64,000 bases of DNA, from positions 13,774,222 to 13,838,221 of the forward strand of contig OY759222.1 in the NCBI GenBank assembly GCA_963662175.1, read 5' to 3'. How positions within the stretch are numbered: position 1 is the first letter of the stretch; each line of letters opens with the position of its first letter. The notes beneath the pieces are model-generated. The model was not told the origin of the DNA, made no database searches, and worked only from the letters and a program-made list of their open reading frames with translations. The stretch is from Aradus depressus. Lineage: Eukaryota; Arthropoda; Insecta; Hemiptera; Aradidae. This document shows, in pieces, positions 51,743 to 62,504 of the stretch. The translations under genes and the position numbers were made by a program.

Positions 51743-51815
51743 AAATTTTGAGTTTTTCATTTACACGACAGAAACTCGATTTCCTTCTACATTGAAAAGA
51801 TACTGTCGACTCTAT

Positions 51816-52737
51816 TAATCATAAAGATTCCTCTATGTCTGCGAATATGTTCTTGTTTCATTCATGTCCAGATTGACCCTATGTTTTTTTTGTTACTTAT
51901 GAATTATAGGGAGAGTTATAGTTATTTAGAAATTCGTTGTTGAGTTTTCATAAGAATTTTATATTTTCCGAAAACCAAAACAAAATTTCCTCTTTTTCTG
52001 TGAACACAATAGCAGCTCCCAATAGTATGAATATAATGAGAAATTATTTTTATTAAATCATAAGGTCATCTATTAATTGTCAGTCAAATTAGTCAAACGG
52101 AAGGAGCTACCAAATCAAAAACCCTTATAACTGTTGATATAATGAATATTTGAACACAAAATGTTGTATAATGATTCAGTAGCCTCTGAGTTGGACGCCT
52201 ATTGGTTTTAACCCAACCGGAAAGTTGGTTTCAATAAGAGAGAGAGCGACAACTTGAGTGATTTGCGTTGGAAATGTACATTCATGTTGATTCACTGACG
52301 AATTTTTATAGTACAAATACCAAACTTTTAGAAAAACAACATGGCATCTCATTATTATATTTAAGAGAAATCCAAATGAAATAATTATTAATTAAATTTT
52401 TTTAAATACGTGAAATGTGATAATATTTATTATTTATTATTTTTGTTTTAATTATTATTAATTTTGTTTATTTCATTTTATTTCACAACATTATTTTAAT
52501 TATCACATCGTATAGCTGGGAAGTAGTTAGTATTGATTACACAACGCAACAAAAAAAAATTTTTTTTTTTGTTTCCTGGTTCTGAATAGCCAATTCTTAC
52601 TAATTTTGTGTCAATAAAAAATAATATGGTCATAAAAATTTTTCATTAACTCTTGTTATCAAGATACGTAACAGTCCTTCGATAAAGAAGTCGATTTAAA
52701 GGGTATTTTGAGAAGACAAAAGCTCCTGTGATAATAG
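51816..52737. repeat. Second copy of the 49.55 kb module and flanks
   Basis: Positions 51968-52430 repeat 49546-49985. On the left, 51900-51965 repeats gaaattcgttgttgagtttt from 48.23 kb. On the right, the sequence turns to T/A-rich DNA with no frame. Confidence 0.75.
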
Positions 52738-53504
52738 AAGAATAACAATTTCCGAAGTATTTTGTCTTGCTGAACACGATAATCACCATAAAAAATTTTG
52801 ATTAGCTCTCATTCCAAAGATACAGAACCTACTTGGGTAATTGAATCCCACTATGGCTGGTTTGTGGCGAATCGAATGTTTCAAATTTATTACTCCCTAT
52901 AGTAGTAATTTTTTTCAGCTAGATTCTCGCTGTTTGACATTTCAAATCAAGTTTCAAATGTTTAATCAATAAGAAAATATCACTAATATCTTCAATTTTT
53001 GGTTTGAGATTAGAATGCCACGGAAGTGTGTTAATGCCGTCGACAACTTTTGTGGGGTCTTGCAGCCAAATATGTGGGGCCGCACGGTTTATCCTAATCA
53101 CCAATCTTCACTAAGTAAGCTGTCTGTACAACTGATGTGATAGTTCGCTTCTAGGCTGCAAAAGTTATTTCACCACAGATATAACAAAAGTTGTCGACGG
53201 CATTAACACACTTCCGTGGCATTCTCTTCTGAAACCAAAAATTGAAGATAATAGTGATATTTTCTTATTGATTAATTAAACATTTGAAACTTGATTTGAA
53301 ATTTCAAACAGCGAGAATCTAGCTGAAAAAAATTACTACTATAGGGAGTATTAAATTTGAAAAAATTCGATTCCCCACAAACCAGTCATAGTGAGATTCA
53401 ATTACCCAAGTAGGTTGTGTATCTTTGGAATGAGAGCTAATCAACATTTTTTATGGTGATTATCGTGTTGAGCAAGACAAAATACTTCGGAAATAGTTAT
53501 TCTT
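52738..53504. mobile_element. Long inverted repeat, 320-base arms, 125-base spacer
   Basis: The left arm (52738-53057) and right arm (53183-53504) are about 90% identical as inverted copies. Landmarks are caatttccgaagtattttgt, gattagctctcattccaaag, cagctagattctcgctgttt and ggcattaacacacttccgtg or complements. Neither arm has an ORF worth calling. No hammerhead core is present. No target duplication was found. If transcribed, it would form a long hairpin. Confidence 0.85.
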
Positions 53505-54165
53505 GAGCCCGAAACATTTTCAATGTTGTGCTGTGTTATTTACTTTCCACATCATGAAATTTGAACATCGATGAAATAAGGTTGATGTTTACTATCCATG
53601 GATGGTGCACTTCGATGTTATGGTTAGGATGGTTTCATTCCGATGCAGTTATCATACAGTGCATCCTTCCTACCCTTCGTTTTGAATGTCACTATCCATT
53701 GAAATAAGATCGAGGTTGTAAATAACTGTTGATTTGTGAGCCAACAAAGTTTTCACTTAATGTTTGTTCTCTAACACAAACATGTTTGTCAATGGGTTTG
53801 TTTGTCGATACTTCGTGGTTTTGTTTAGATATTTGTACATACGAACTGATGTCTGTTTATATTGTAACAATCAATTGTTATATGATGGGTGTGGCCCATT
53901 ACAGGACTTTCTTATACCACTTTCTTACTGGGTACATGAAAGTAATGAGTTAGCGTCAGTGGTATTTGTACAGCGTTGTCCTGAGAGTTTTATTCTCGTC
54001 CCTAGTAATGCCAGTATAAAATAATTTTGAGAAGGAGAGAGAGAGTGATCTGTAAGCGTCGTTGATATAAGAAAGTCCTGTAATGGCCACATCACTTATA
54101 TTTTATTTTTTTCTTCTTTCTTATTTTTATGAAGCCGTCCTTCGGATTTTAAATAATATATAATA
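53505..54165. other. No gene; repeat E at the right
   Basis: Frames at 53729-54024 overlap each other and have no recognisable motif. Positions 54025-54110 are repeat E (ttttgagaaggagagagag, gatataagaaagtcctgtaa, ggccacatcacttatatttt). Confidence 0.5.
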
Positions 54166-54168
54166 ACA

Positions 54169-54603
54169 GAGGGCGCCGGTAGCTCAGTGGTATGGGTGGT
54201 TGCTAACTGAGCTAAAGATAGCGGGTTCGTAACCCAACCGAGGGCCTTAGTTTATATTATCTGAGAGGTAGAATAAGTTTAAGGATGCCGTCCTTCGGAT
54301 AGGACGTTAAGCGATGGTCCCGAGCCTGTGCTATGTCAGGTACTCGTTGAACACCCGACATTAGTCTTTAGGTCCTAAATTTTGCCTACCCTAAATTTTT
54401 ATTCATCTAGGGTAGGGGTCTTTAACGAGTACCTGGCATCGTACAGGCTCGGGACCATCGCTTAACGTCCCATCCGAAGGACGGCGTACTTAAGTTTATT
54501 TTACCTCCCAGATAAAATAAACTAAGGGCCTCGGTCGGGTTACGAACCCACGACCTTGAGCTCAGAAGTCAAGCACGCATACCACTGAGCTACCGGCGCC
54601 CTC
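54169..54603. repeat. SINE-A (+) interrupted at its 3' part by a second SINE-A (-)
   Basis: The + copy (54169-54357) has head and core, then stops. The - copy (54369-54603) has the head and body but ends at the segment aggtcctaaattttgcctac, i.e. it lacks its last third. The flanks acattagtctt at 54358-54368 and 54604-54614 match perfectly. So the second copy integrated although its normal 3' end and CCTAA tail are missing. Confidence 0.88.
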
Positions 54604-54614
54604 ACATTAGTCTT

Positions 54615-55253
54615 GGTTGCGTCTCAAGAGGTGATCCTTTAAATTGGATGTGTTGTAACTAGTTTTGAATAAAACGTTTCACAAAGTACATTTAGCACTT
54701 TTTTGGTGGCTTTAGCCCTCTATACTAGAAATTGGATTGATTTTTTGTTCACAATTGGCAAGCGTTCATTCAAAATATTCAAATATTTCTAGGAAAACAA
54801 TCTGTTTCCGATCAAATTTGATTAACATGGGTTGAAAAGTTACGCAACTATTTTTTAAAATATATATGAACATTTCGATAAATGTATCACTTGTAATGAA
54901 GGAAAATTACTTGGACTATCGATAATCATGGACTACTATCGACTATCGCCAAACCAATACGAGATGTTCACCATATTATTGAGCACAGGAGCTGTTTCCT
55001 GCCTGTGGATGTGGCACGTGGTGTTCAATAGTAGAGGTGCGTATCCCATCTCCAGGGAGATTTACCCTCTTCCCTTTGACTGGATGTTTGTGTATTCAGG
55101 AACACTCAAACTTAGCCTGGACATCACATAGCAGGTTTCTGAGTTACCAGATATTTGTTGGTAAGGCATCTTCTTCGACAAGACTAGAAGAAATACCAAA
55201 GAAAATTAATCAAGTAACGAAAAAGCATTACCGCAATATAGAAAAAAAAAAGT
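54615..55253. other. No gene recognised
   Basis: A frame at 54928-55131 (+) encodes MDYYRLSPNQYEMFTILL and CLWMWHVVFNSRGAYPI, more protein-like than its surroundings, but it matches no family I know and has no splice context. It is reported as unassigned only. Confidence 0.35.
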
Positions 55254-55390
55254 CATATGATATTTTGTATATGACATATTATGCATATGATATTTTGTAT
55301 ATGACATATTATGCATATGATATTTTGTATATGACATATTATGCATATGATATTTTGTATATGACATATTATGCATATGATATATCATTT
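55254..55390 (+). repeat. Tandem repeat, 30-base unit, about 4.5 copies
   Basis: The unit catatgatattttgtatatg plus acatattatg repeats without change. It is nearly self-complementary (catat...atatg words), so the array can fold. The open frame across it encodes a repeated decapeptide on both strands, which follows from 30 being a multiple of 3. Confidence 0.93.
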
Positions 55391-56273
55391 GAAAGGAAGG
55401 AGAAGGAGAACGGAACAAATTGAATTCAGTTTGAGACTAAATTTAATGTCTACTCTCAAGAGAACGCTGTACAAAGAGACAAAATGAAAGGATTTTGAGA
55501 AGGGGAGGGGGAGAGAGGTTGATCTGTAAGCGTTATTCGTGAGAATCAATTTTGCTATAGGACTAACCGTTTTCGGGTAAATCAAGGAAACTCCTAAAAA
55601 TATGTGTTTCAAAATTTCATTTCAATATGTTTTTCGGCATGTATCTCGAAAACCGGACGACATGAAAATTTTGGTAAAAATTTAATTGAACCTACATCAG
55701 AACATGTGACCTTTTCATTCCAAATTTCAAGTTCAAAGCTGCTACCGTTTTTGTTCAATCTAATTCAAAGGTATTGTTTTATTTGGTTGACAGAGAAAAA
55801 TAATATAATTTAATCGAGAATAAAATATTGAGTTTATTAACACAACCTACATTTTAACGATAAAAATATAAATTTAAAAAATAAAAATAAATTATTTACA
55901 AAAATTATAAAATTCCTGAACTTACATAAGTCTTTTCTCTGTGGTCACTCTTCTTTGCCCATATCTAATTTAATAAAAAAGAAACAGTACTTTTTCTGTG
56001 TAGCTCACAACTTATTGTATATCTGTCTTCTATAATATACAATTCCTTATTATATTCAATATATTGATGGGTAATTCATCAAAAAAATCCCCAGTCATAA
56101 TTTTATATCCACTCATGTCTCTATCATCACTGTGATGTCACTCTGTTCAAGTCTCTATTATCACTGATGATTAGATGTCCACCATATGACATGGCCGGCT
56201 TTTGTTGCTTCGACCGTCTTTTGACGTTTTTCACTTTCATTAAAATCGAATCTAATTATTTCTTTATAATTAC
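55391..56273. other. No gene; repeat E and C fragments, left flank of the intact LINE
   Basis: Positions 55490-55530 are repeat E; 55540-55760 match 63410-63570 in part (aaatatgtgtttcaaaat, tgtatctcg). From 55800 the DNA is AT-rich and featureless until the target site of the LINE at 56274. Confidence 0.5.
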
Positions 56274-56286
56274 AAAACTAATTACT

Positions 56287-56320
56287 TCAGTATCGTTCTG
56301 TCACTTGACGAGTGTACATG
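56287..56320 (+). promoter_or_regulatory. Internal promoter candidate (initiator plus weak downstream element)
   Basis: The first bases after the target duplication are TCAGT, the arthropod initiator, with +1 at A 56289. At +28 to +32 lies acatg, which fits the downstream promoter consensus RGWYV at four of five positions. I and Jockey elements are known to use such TATA-less internal promoters. The position at the exact 5' end supports both the promoter and the element boundary. Confidence 0.55.
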
Positions 56321-56607
56321 TGTTTTTGTGTCTCTATATTTGTGCCTCTTTAGGAGAGTTTCCAGGGAGTACAAACCTATTTTCTTTCATAATCTAGTTA
56401 TATTGCACTAGCTTCTCCTTTTTTGGACCATCTCCGCATTTTTATTTAATTGTATTTCTTATTTAATTCCATATTTACTTTTTTATTTCTAACCTATTAC
56501 TTCACTATTTCATTTAATCATCTGTTTCATTCATTTATTATTTTTTACAAATAGTTCATATGTTAATGTAAACTATTATTTGAATATAGATCTTATCGCT
56601 TTGTAAA

Positions 56608-58299
56608 ATGTCTACACCAGGCGGGGGCCCTCGGCCCCCGAACGAACCCCCCCCTGATAATAACAGTAATCATACTTTAATTTTAAACTATAAAATGCAA
56701 GTTGATCCTACTGCTGTTAACTTGACATCACAACAAAACAATGTAAATCCCACCGGCCACGATAGTAATACACAAACACATACGCACTTAATTCACAATA
56801 ACACATGCAATCAGAATTCAAACAAAATTCAACAGAACACTAACAAACCTCATCAGATTTATACTAGTGAGCTACAGTCACATACGGTTTTGCTAGAACA
56901 AGCTACGTTGCAACTAATGCAGTACGATGACATCTCTCATACACAGACAAGTAACACAAACGGTGTCCTTAAAAGACATAATGCTGACACCCCTCAGAGT
57001 TCAGCTAAAGTACACATATCAGAAAGCACAACACAACAAGATAAACATGATAGGCATCAACAAACAACATCAAGACTGAATAGTAATAGATTTAGCTCGG
57101 ATGACAGAGGACCCTACTACATATATGTGGAGGGTACAGGGCCTGATACCAGTATCGGGAAAATCCATTCTATGACATTTGGAAAGTGGCTCCATAGAGA
57201 CGCCCAAATAGATATGAGTAAGATTAAGAATATATTTACCACTGGCAAGAATAGGATCAAAATTGAAACTGTGACTGGCGAATTCGCGAACTCGCTTGTC
57301 GATAACAAGTTTTTCAAAACAAAAAATTTATTTGCATTTGTACCGGAGCATTTAACGAGGCGCGTAGGAGTAATTCGTAATGTAGATGTGTCTCTCAGTG
57401 ATGAGGAAATATTAGATATGATGACGTCTTCTGTCAAACCTGTATACATTCGTAGACTTAAAAAAACAGAGACCATTGATGGGAAAATAAAAACATACCC
57501 ACTACATACGTGTTTCGTAACTTTTTTGGGGCAGTCACTACCGGACTATGTTTCCATATACCGAGCCCGTTGTAAAGTTAATCAGTATATACCCAAAGTA
57601 AGGCAATGTCAGAATTGTCTGAGATTCAATCACTCCGCTCTCCAATGTCGCAGTAAAATTAGATGTAGCCATTGTGGTGACAATCACACTAAAGAAGAAT
57701 GTCCCAATGCGGGTAAGCCCCCTAGCTGTGCTAACTGCAGTTTCTCCCATAGTGCAGAAAGTCAGCTGTGTTCTCATTATAAGGCTAAGGTAGACAGCAA
57801 CAACAAAAGGTTTTCCGATGTCTCATACGCAGATACAGTAAAGACTAACACGATCTCGGCCCATCTAGAGAGTAACCTCTTCAAGCGGAACCTGCCACAG
57901 CCACGGCCCTCAACTACAGAGGGTAGCCAATCTCAAGAAACACTCTTCCCCCCACTCGCTACGCCTTCCCATAAGCATGTTACGAAAATAAAATCCACAT
58001 TTAATAGATTCAGGCCTTATGTAAATAACACTAATGCTAGTAATATTACCCAATTTAATAGCGATCCGCTTAGCCCTATAACTGAAAATCCACATAAAAC
58101 TACCGTCCACGAGAGATTTGTAGCCCAAATAAATCAATTACTTAACACATTGAAGGCGGCACCAGCCATGTCCCAGAAACAGTTAGTAGACACGGTAGGA
58201 GCCACCCTATTCCAAATAGTACAAGAAAATCCATCTGTTGTAGACCATATGAACGAAGAAAAAAAGATACATACTAATAAAAATCTCACTAAATTTTAA
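56608..58299 (+). CDS. LINE ORF1, Gag-like RNA-binding protein
   Basis: This 563-residue protein has a long Asn/Gln/His-rich N-terminal region (to about residue 170), a central RRM-like part (about 170-320) and three zinc knuckles at about 333-388. Their spacing is CX2CX4HX4C (CQNCLRFNHSALQC), CX2CX3HX4C (CSHCGDNHTKEEC) and CX2CX3HX6C (CANCSFSHSAESQLC), the set seen in I, Jockey and R1 elements. The protein should coat the element RNA and aid nuclear import of the particle. The first ATG of the frame has an A at -3. ORF2 starts 16 bases after the stop in another frame, so translation of ORF2 probably depends on reinitiation. No defect is seen. Confidence 0.93.
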   Translation: MSTPGGGPRPPNEPPPDNNSNHTLILNYKMQVDPTAVNLTSQQNNVNPTGHDSNTQTHTHLIHNNTCNQNSNKIQQNTNKPHQIYTSELQSHTVLLEQATLQLMQYDDISHTQTSNTNGVLKRHNADTPQSSAKVHISESTTQQDKHDRHQQTTSRLNSNRFSSDDRGPYYIYVEGTGPDTSIGKIHSMTFGKWLHRDAQIDMSKIKNIFTTGKNRIKIETVTGEFANSLVDNKFFKTKNLFAFVPEHLTRRVGVIRNVDVSLSDEEILDMMTSSVKPVYIRRLKKTETIDGKIKTYPLHTCFVTFLGQSLPDYVSIYRARCKVNQYIPKVRQCQNCLRFNHSALQCRSKIRCSHCGDNHTKEECPNAGKPPSCANCSFSHSAESQLCSHYKAKVDSNNKRFSDVSYADTVKTNTISAHLESNLFKRNLPQPRPSTTEGSQSQETLFPPLATPSHKHVTKIKSTFNRFRPYVNNTNASNITQFNSDPLSPITENPHKTTVHERFVAQINQLLNTLKAAPAMSQKQLVDTVGATLFQIVQENPSVVDHMNEEKKIHTNKNLTKF

Positions 58300-58315
58300 A
58301 TAAAAATCGAGTATT

Positions 58316-61300
58316 ATGGATAGTATTAAAAGTAGTTTGCCCACACAAAATGCTAATTGGCAGGTCTTTAATAATTGCTCTATTACTCGTATCCTACAAT
58401 GGAATATACGTTCTTTTAAGACTAATAAAAATTCACTAGAATTACTACTCCAACGAGAAAATATATCTATTGCTATATTATCAGAAACCTGGACATCTCC
58501 AACCTTACAGTATAGACTCAGCGGCTTTAACTTTCTTAGAGACGATCGTATAGATGGATATGGGGGGAGCGGCATCCTGATACGTAACAACTTGCCCTTC
58601 ACCAAGTTGGACATCAACAATGACCAGGAGGAAGATCTACAGATGACAGGAGCGAGGGTGAGGCTGGGGACGGAGGAGCTTAGCTTCGTCTCCATATACC
58701 TGAGGCCGGGTGCTAAGATAACTGTAGCGCAGTGGGTCAGACTTATATCGCAGGTTCCCTCACCAGTTGTGATAGGGGGAGATTTTAATGCACATCACAC
58801 TGCTCTAGGTAGTTCATTTACAGATGCTGAGGGTGTCACATTACTAGACTTCATGGACCAATATCACCTTTGCTATTTAAATGATGGCTCACCTACTTTA
58901 CTCCCTAGACCTGGATGGAAACCGTCTGCTCCAGACATTACTATGTCCTCCTCGGATATCGTTCTGCAGGCATCCTGGACTGTCTTAGATGAAATATTGG
59001 GCTCAGATCATTATGGAATCATGATTGAGTATCACAGTAACATCAACATTCAACAGTGCCAAGGAAGAGTTACACAGGGATGGTCGATCCCCTACGCTGA
59101 TTGGGAATTATACAGGAATGTTGTGAAAACAGAAATGGAACGTAAGACACCAAGCAGTTATGCTGAACTAACCGATGTGATCAATCACGCAGCCTCTAAG
59201 TCAATTCCCCGCAAGAAAATAAAGAGTGAAACACATACAATATCTCAGAAAAATAAATTTCCAAAGCACTGGTGGGATAAAGAATGCCAAGAACTTTGGA
59301 CAGAGAAGCAGCGGGCTTTTCAAAATTTTAAAAAGAATACCACTATAACTAATTATATACAAGTTAAGAAGAGTATTGCGGTATGCAGAAAAACATTAAA
59401 AGACAAAAAAAGACAGAAATGGATTGCCTTCTGCGAGTCATTAAACAAGGATACCCCATTGAAGATAGTCTGGAATAATCTCAAGAGATTGAAGACGGGT
59501 ATGTCTACAACAGGTAGTAAGTGTAGCTCAGGGGAATGGATGGGAGAGTTTCTGGACATGATAGCTCCCCCGGCGGTCCCTCCCGATGTTGGTAGGTCAC
59601 TCCTCCACATTGACAACAAAGATCCAGTGAACAGCCCTTTCACCATGAATGAGTTGAAACAAGCAATAAAGTCCGCATCTAATGTAACTCCAGGATATGA
59701 TAATATACACTACGCTATGCTAAAAGAACTCCCAGCTCTGGGTGCTCAAAACCTGCTAAACATTTTAAATAAAGTTTGGCTAGGCGAGGAGGACGTAAGT
59801 GATTGGAATATTCAAATAATAAGACCGATATTGAAACCATCGAAGGATCCTGAGAATGCAAACTCTTATCGGCCTATCGCGCTTTCTTCTTGCCTGGGCA
59901 AAACATTCGAACGAATGGTTAAGACAAGACTGACGTGGTGGCTCGAAAAACATGACATACTACCTGAATCACAGCATGGATTTCGGGAACAACACAACAC
60001 CATGGACAACCTTACATGCCTCGTAACAGATGTTTACACTTCGCACTATTCTAAGGAAACCACTGTGTCATTGTTTCTCGATTTAACCAACGCCTTCAGC
60101 AATGTCAACATAAATCTATTAATTAACTTCATGACTGAAATAGCGGTACCCGGAAGGATAATCAACACCTGTATCAATCTTCTCCGGGAAAGAACTCTAT
60201 ACGTATCCCACAACAACTCCTTTTTCGGACCGAGGACTGTCACCAACGGATTGCCACAGGGGGCAGTGCTCAGCCCTACATTGTTTAGTCTCTATACAAG
60301 GAAGTTAGAAAAACTATTCTCTCCACAGGTTCGAACGCTACAATTTGCAGATGATATTTGCATTTACACCTCCCATAAAGACGAAAATAAGGCTGTTGAA
60401 AAATTAGCTGTAGCAATGGAGAAGTTCAATGAATGGGCCCTTGGTTTGGGGCTTGACTTATCAGTTAACAAGAGTTCAGCTATGTTCTTTACTCGTAAGA
60501 GGAAAACTTACAATGATAAGGAAATTACCATTGGACCATACACGTTTCCGGTGGTAAAATCAGTGAAATTTCTGGGATTAATATTGGATAGAAAGCTTAT
60601 TTGGAAAGAGCACATAGATTATCTACTCAGCAGTTGTGAGAAAGTTCTAAATGTCATCAGGTGTGTTAGCCGGATCAGATATGGATCCCACCCAAGCATT
60701 GCGCTACTGTTCTACCATGCTTTAATATTATCTAGGATAGATTATGGTAGCATGTTATATGCGGATTCAGCCAAAACTCACTCCCTCAAGTTAGACCGTA
60801 TTCAGTACAAGGCTCTGAGAATATGCTTAGGAGCCATGAACTCTACTCCAACTAATGCCTTGCAAGTAGAAGCAAGGGAGCCCCCACTCCATCTCCGACG
60901 AAAGCTACTAATGCGAAGATTCTTAGCCAGCAGAATGACCAGGCCCTCACACCCAGTAACAAACAGACTTACACAGCTGGTCACCTCTAGCACAGACCAT
61001 ACTTACTATATGAAGAAAAGATCATCTGCTTTAGTAGAGGAGCATTTGAAGATAAAACATATAATGTTGGGATCTACACCATCCTTGGGAAGTCACCAGA
61101 TATACAGAAAATCTGATAGCTGGACACTCTCTCCCTACAGACACATAGTAACAGATTATAGAGACTTTCAAGCACTAAAAAATCCTCCTCCATTTCTCAT
61201 CACGGCCTTTGACACTGGCAGGTCCAGGGATGTTTGGTCAGTGTACACTGACGGTTCCAAAACTGAATCAGGAGTTGGGGCCGCTTTCCTAGTCCCTTCT

Positions 61301-62101
61301 TGTAAGCTAAATAAAACTTTTAAACTATCCTCTTTATGTTCCATATTTACAGCAGAAGGATTAGCAATACGGGAGGCGCTAATGCATTTTAAACAAAAGG
61401 ATATGGATACTGGAGTTTTATTTACTGACAGCAAGAGCGTACTGCTATCGTTAAAGTATATCTATAAACAACTGAACCCAGTGATTCGTGAAATAAACGA
61501 TATCCTAGCGGATCTCCGTAGAGCTGGTAAAGACATTTATCTGGTTTGGATACGAGGACATAGTAGCAACGTACACAACGACGAGGTGGATAGGTTGGCT
61601 AAGCAAGCAGTCCTCGGTGGAAACAGGGTTAACCTAATTCCTACCTCAGATTTAAAATCTCATTTTTTCAGAATTCAGATGAAGAATTGGCAGAAGGAAT
61701 ATGACAACAGCAAATTAGCCAAAGGAAAATTCTACAGTCTGATACAGCCTACAATCCCTAGCAAGCCTTGGTTCCATGCATTGAACAGACCCAGGAACAT
61801 ACTGACAACTCTGATCCGATTACGACTGAACCATAACTGTCTACCTGCACACCTGTACAAGATCAGGGTGGTGAACTCGGCTGAGTGCGACTGTGACCAG
61901 GCCACCCCCGCTGATGCTAACCATGTTCTCCTCGGATGTACTCTAACGGCCACCGGAAGGGACTCTTTCTACCAGTCAATAGTCCAACATGGTCTCCCTC
62001 TTCCCACTCATATCATTCCTCTCATCTCTTCTCCAAATAAAAAAATTACCTTAGTTGACCACCTATATAAATATTTGATGAATAATAACATAAAGATTTA
62101 A
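58316..62101 (+). CDS. LINE ORF2, endonuclease-reverse transcriptase-RNase H
   Basis: The protein has 1261 residues. Residues about 25-235 are an APE-type endonuclease (LQWNIRSF, LSETW, VIGGDFNAHH, LGSDHYGI). About 440-780 is the reverse transcriptase (YRPIALSSCLGKTFERM, FLDLTNAFSNV, GLPQGAVLSPTLFSLYT, catalytic FADD at about 676-679, FLGLILDRKL). About 970-1100 is RNase H with all four acidic residues (VYTDGSK, AEGLAIREAL, FTDSKS, NDEVDRLAKQA). The C-terminus has a Cys/His motif (CDCDQATPADANHVLLGC). The order EN-RT-RNH-zinc is that of I-group elements. Nothing essential is missing, and there are no stops or frameshifts. Confidence 0.95.
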   Translation: MDSIKSSLPTQNANWQVFNNCSITRILQWNIRSFKTNKNSLELLLQRENISIAILSETWTSPTLQYRLSGFNFLRDDRIDGYGGSGILIRNNLPFTKLDINNDQEEDLQMTGARVRLGTEELSFVSIYLRPGAKITVAQWVRLISQVPSPVVIGGDFNAHHTALGSSFTDAEGVTLLDFMDQYHLCYLNDGSPTLLPRPGWKPSAPDITMSSSDIVLQASWTVLDEILGSDHYGIMIEYHSNINIQQCQGRVTQGWSIPYADWELYRNVVKTEMERKTPSSYAELTDVINHAASKSIPRKKIKSETHTISQKNKFPKHWWDKECQELWTEKQRAFQNFKKNTTITNYIQVKKSIAVCRKTLKDKKRQKWIAFCESLNKDTPLKIVWNNLKRLKTGMSTTGSKCSSGEWMGEFLDMIAPPAVPPDVGRSLLHIDNKDPVNSPFTMNELKQAIKSASNVTPGYDNIHYAMLKELPALGAQNLLNILNKVWLGEEDVSDWNIQIIRPILKPSKDPENANSYRPIALSSCLGKTFERMVKTRLTWWLEKHDILPESQHGFREQHNTMDNLTCLVTDVYTSHYSKETTVSLFLDLTNAFSNVNINLLINFMTEIAVPGRIINTCINLLRERTLYVSHNNSFFGPRTVTNGLPQGAVLSPTLFSLYTRKLEKLFSPQVRTLQFADDICIYTSHKDENKAVEKLAVAMEKFNEWALGLGLDLSVNKSSAMFFTRKRKTYNDKEITIGPYTFPVVKSVKFLGLILDRKLIWKEHIDYLLSSCEKVLNVIRCVSRIRYGSHPSIALLFYHALILSRIDYGSMLYADSAKTHSLKLDRIQYKALRICLGAMNSTPTNALQVEAREPPLHLRRKLLMRRFLASRMTRPSHPVTNRLTQLVTSSTDHTYYMKKRSSALVEEHLKIKHIMLGSTPSLGSHQIYRKSDSWTLSPYRHIVTDYRDFQALKNPPPFLITAFDTGRSRDVWSVYTDGSKTESGVGAAFLVPSCKLNKTFKLSSLCSIFTAEGLAIREALMHFKQKDMDTGVLFTDSKSVLLSLKYIYKQLNPVIREINDILADLRRAGKDIYLVWIRGHSSNVHNDEVDRLAKQAVLGGNRVNLIPTSDLKSHFFRIQMKNWQKEYDNSKLAKGKFYSLIQPTIPSKPWFHALNRPRNILTTLIRLRLNHNCLPAHLYKIRVVNSAECDCDQATPADANHVLLGCTLTATGRDSFYQSIVQHGLPLPTHIIPLISSPNKKITLVDHLYKYLMNNNIKI

Positions 62102-62504
62102 AATCACTTTCGATTATTATTACAACTAATTAGCCTCTTATCCTATTATATAATGGCGTGACCTGGTGGGAGGCACTTTGGGTGCCCGGGTGTGTGTGCC
62201 GGCCGGGCTGGGGGCTTGGGGCGGCTCAGATGGGCTCTTTGGACTGTAACAGTCCCGGGCTTGGAGGGTGTGGACGGCCGTACACACATGCACACCCTCA
62301 GCGACAAGCCTCGCTGAAGTAATATAAAGTTAATATAAAGCAGCACCAGTGTGCCCAGTACTCAGGGAGTAGCCCGGATGAGCGGTCCTCTGTCACCTGG
62401 TTTGGCGGGGCCGCATGCTGGGGGCCTGGGGGCCCTCTGCTTGGTCATAAAGTTATATAATTCCAAATACTGAAGCCCATTCATACATAATGACAGTGTA
62501 GTGA

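Larger units (their letters stand above)
50525..51815. mobile_element. Large foldback element with hammerhead-like core, carrying nested LINE debris
   Basis: Arms at about 50525-50700 and 51626-51815 are inverted repeats (ggccaacgtttcgaaaacta and complement, cagtgtagtgagtgctta and complement). Between them lie a tRNA-like SINE scrap (50700-50775), a repeat C end (50818-50930; cttccccagctatac hairpin), the Jockey 3' end at 50932-51495 and an AT-rich stretch. The right arm has the best-formed hammerhead-like core, at 51702-51742. No ORF belongs to the element itself. Confidence 0.72.

Noticed and set aside
53729..54024. Two overlapping + strand frames
   Set aside because: They overlap in different frames, have no recognisable motif, and end in repeat E.
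55037..55423. Open frame with a repeated decapeptide (YDILYMTYYA)
   Set aside because: The repeat is a 30-base tandem array, open on both strands because the period is divisible by three.
57117..57476. - strand frame of 119 codons inside LINE ORF1
   Set aside because: Shadow of the ORF1 coding frame, with no motif of its own.
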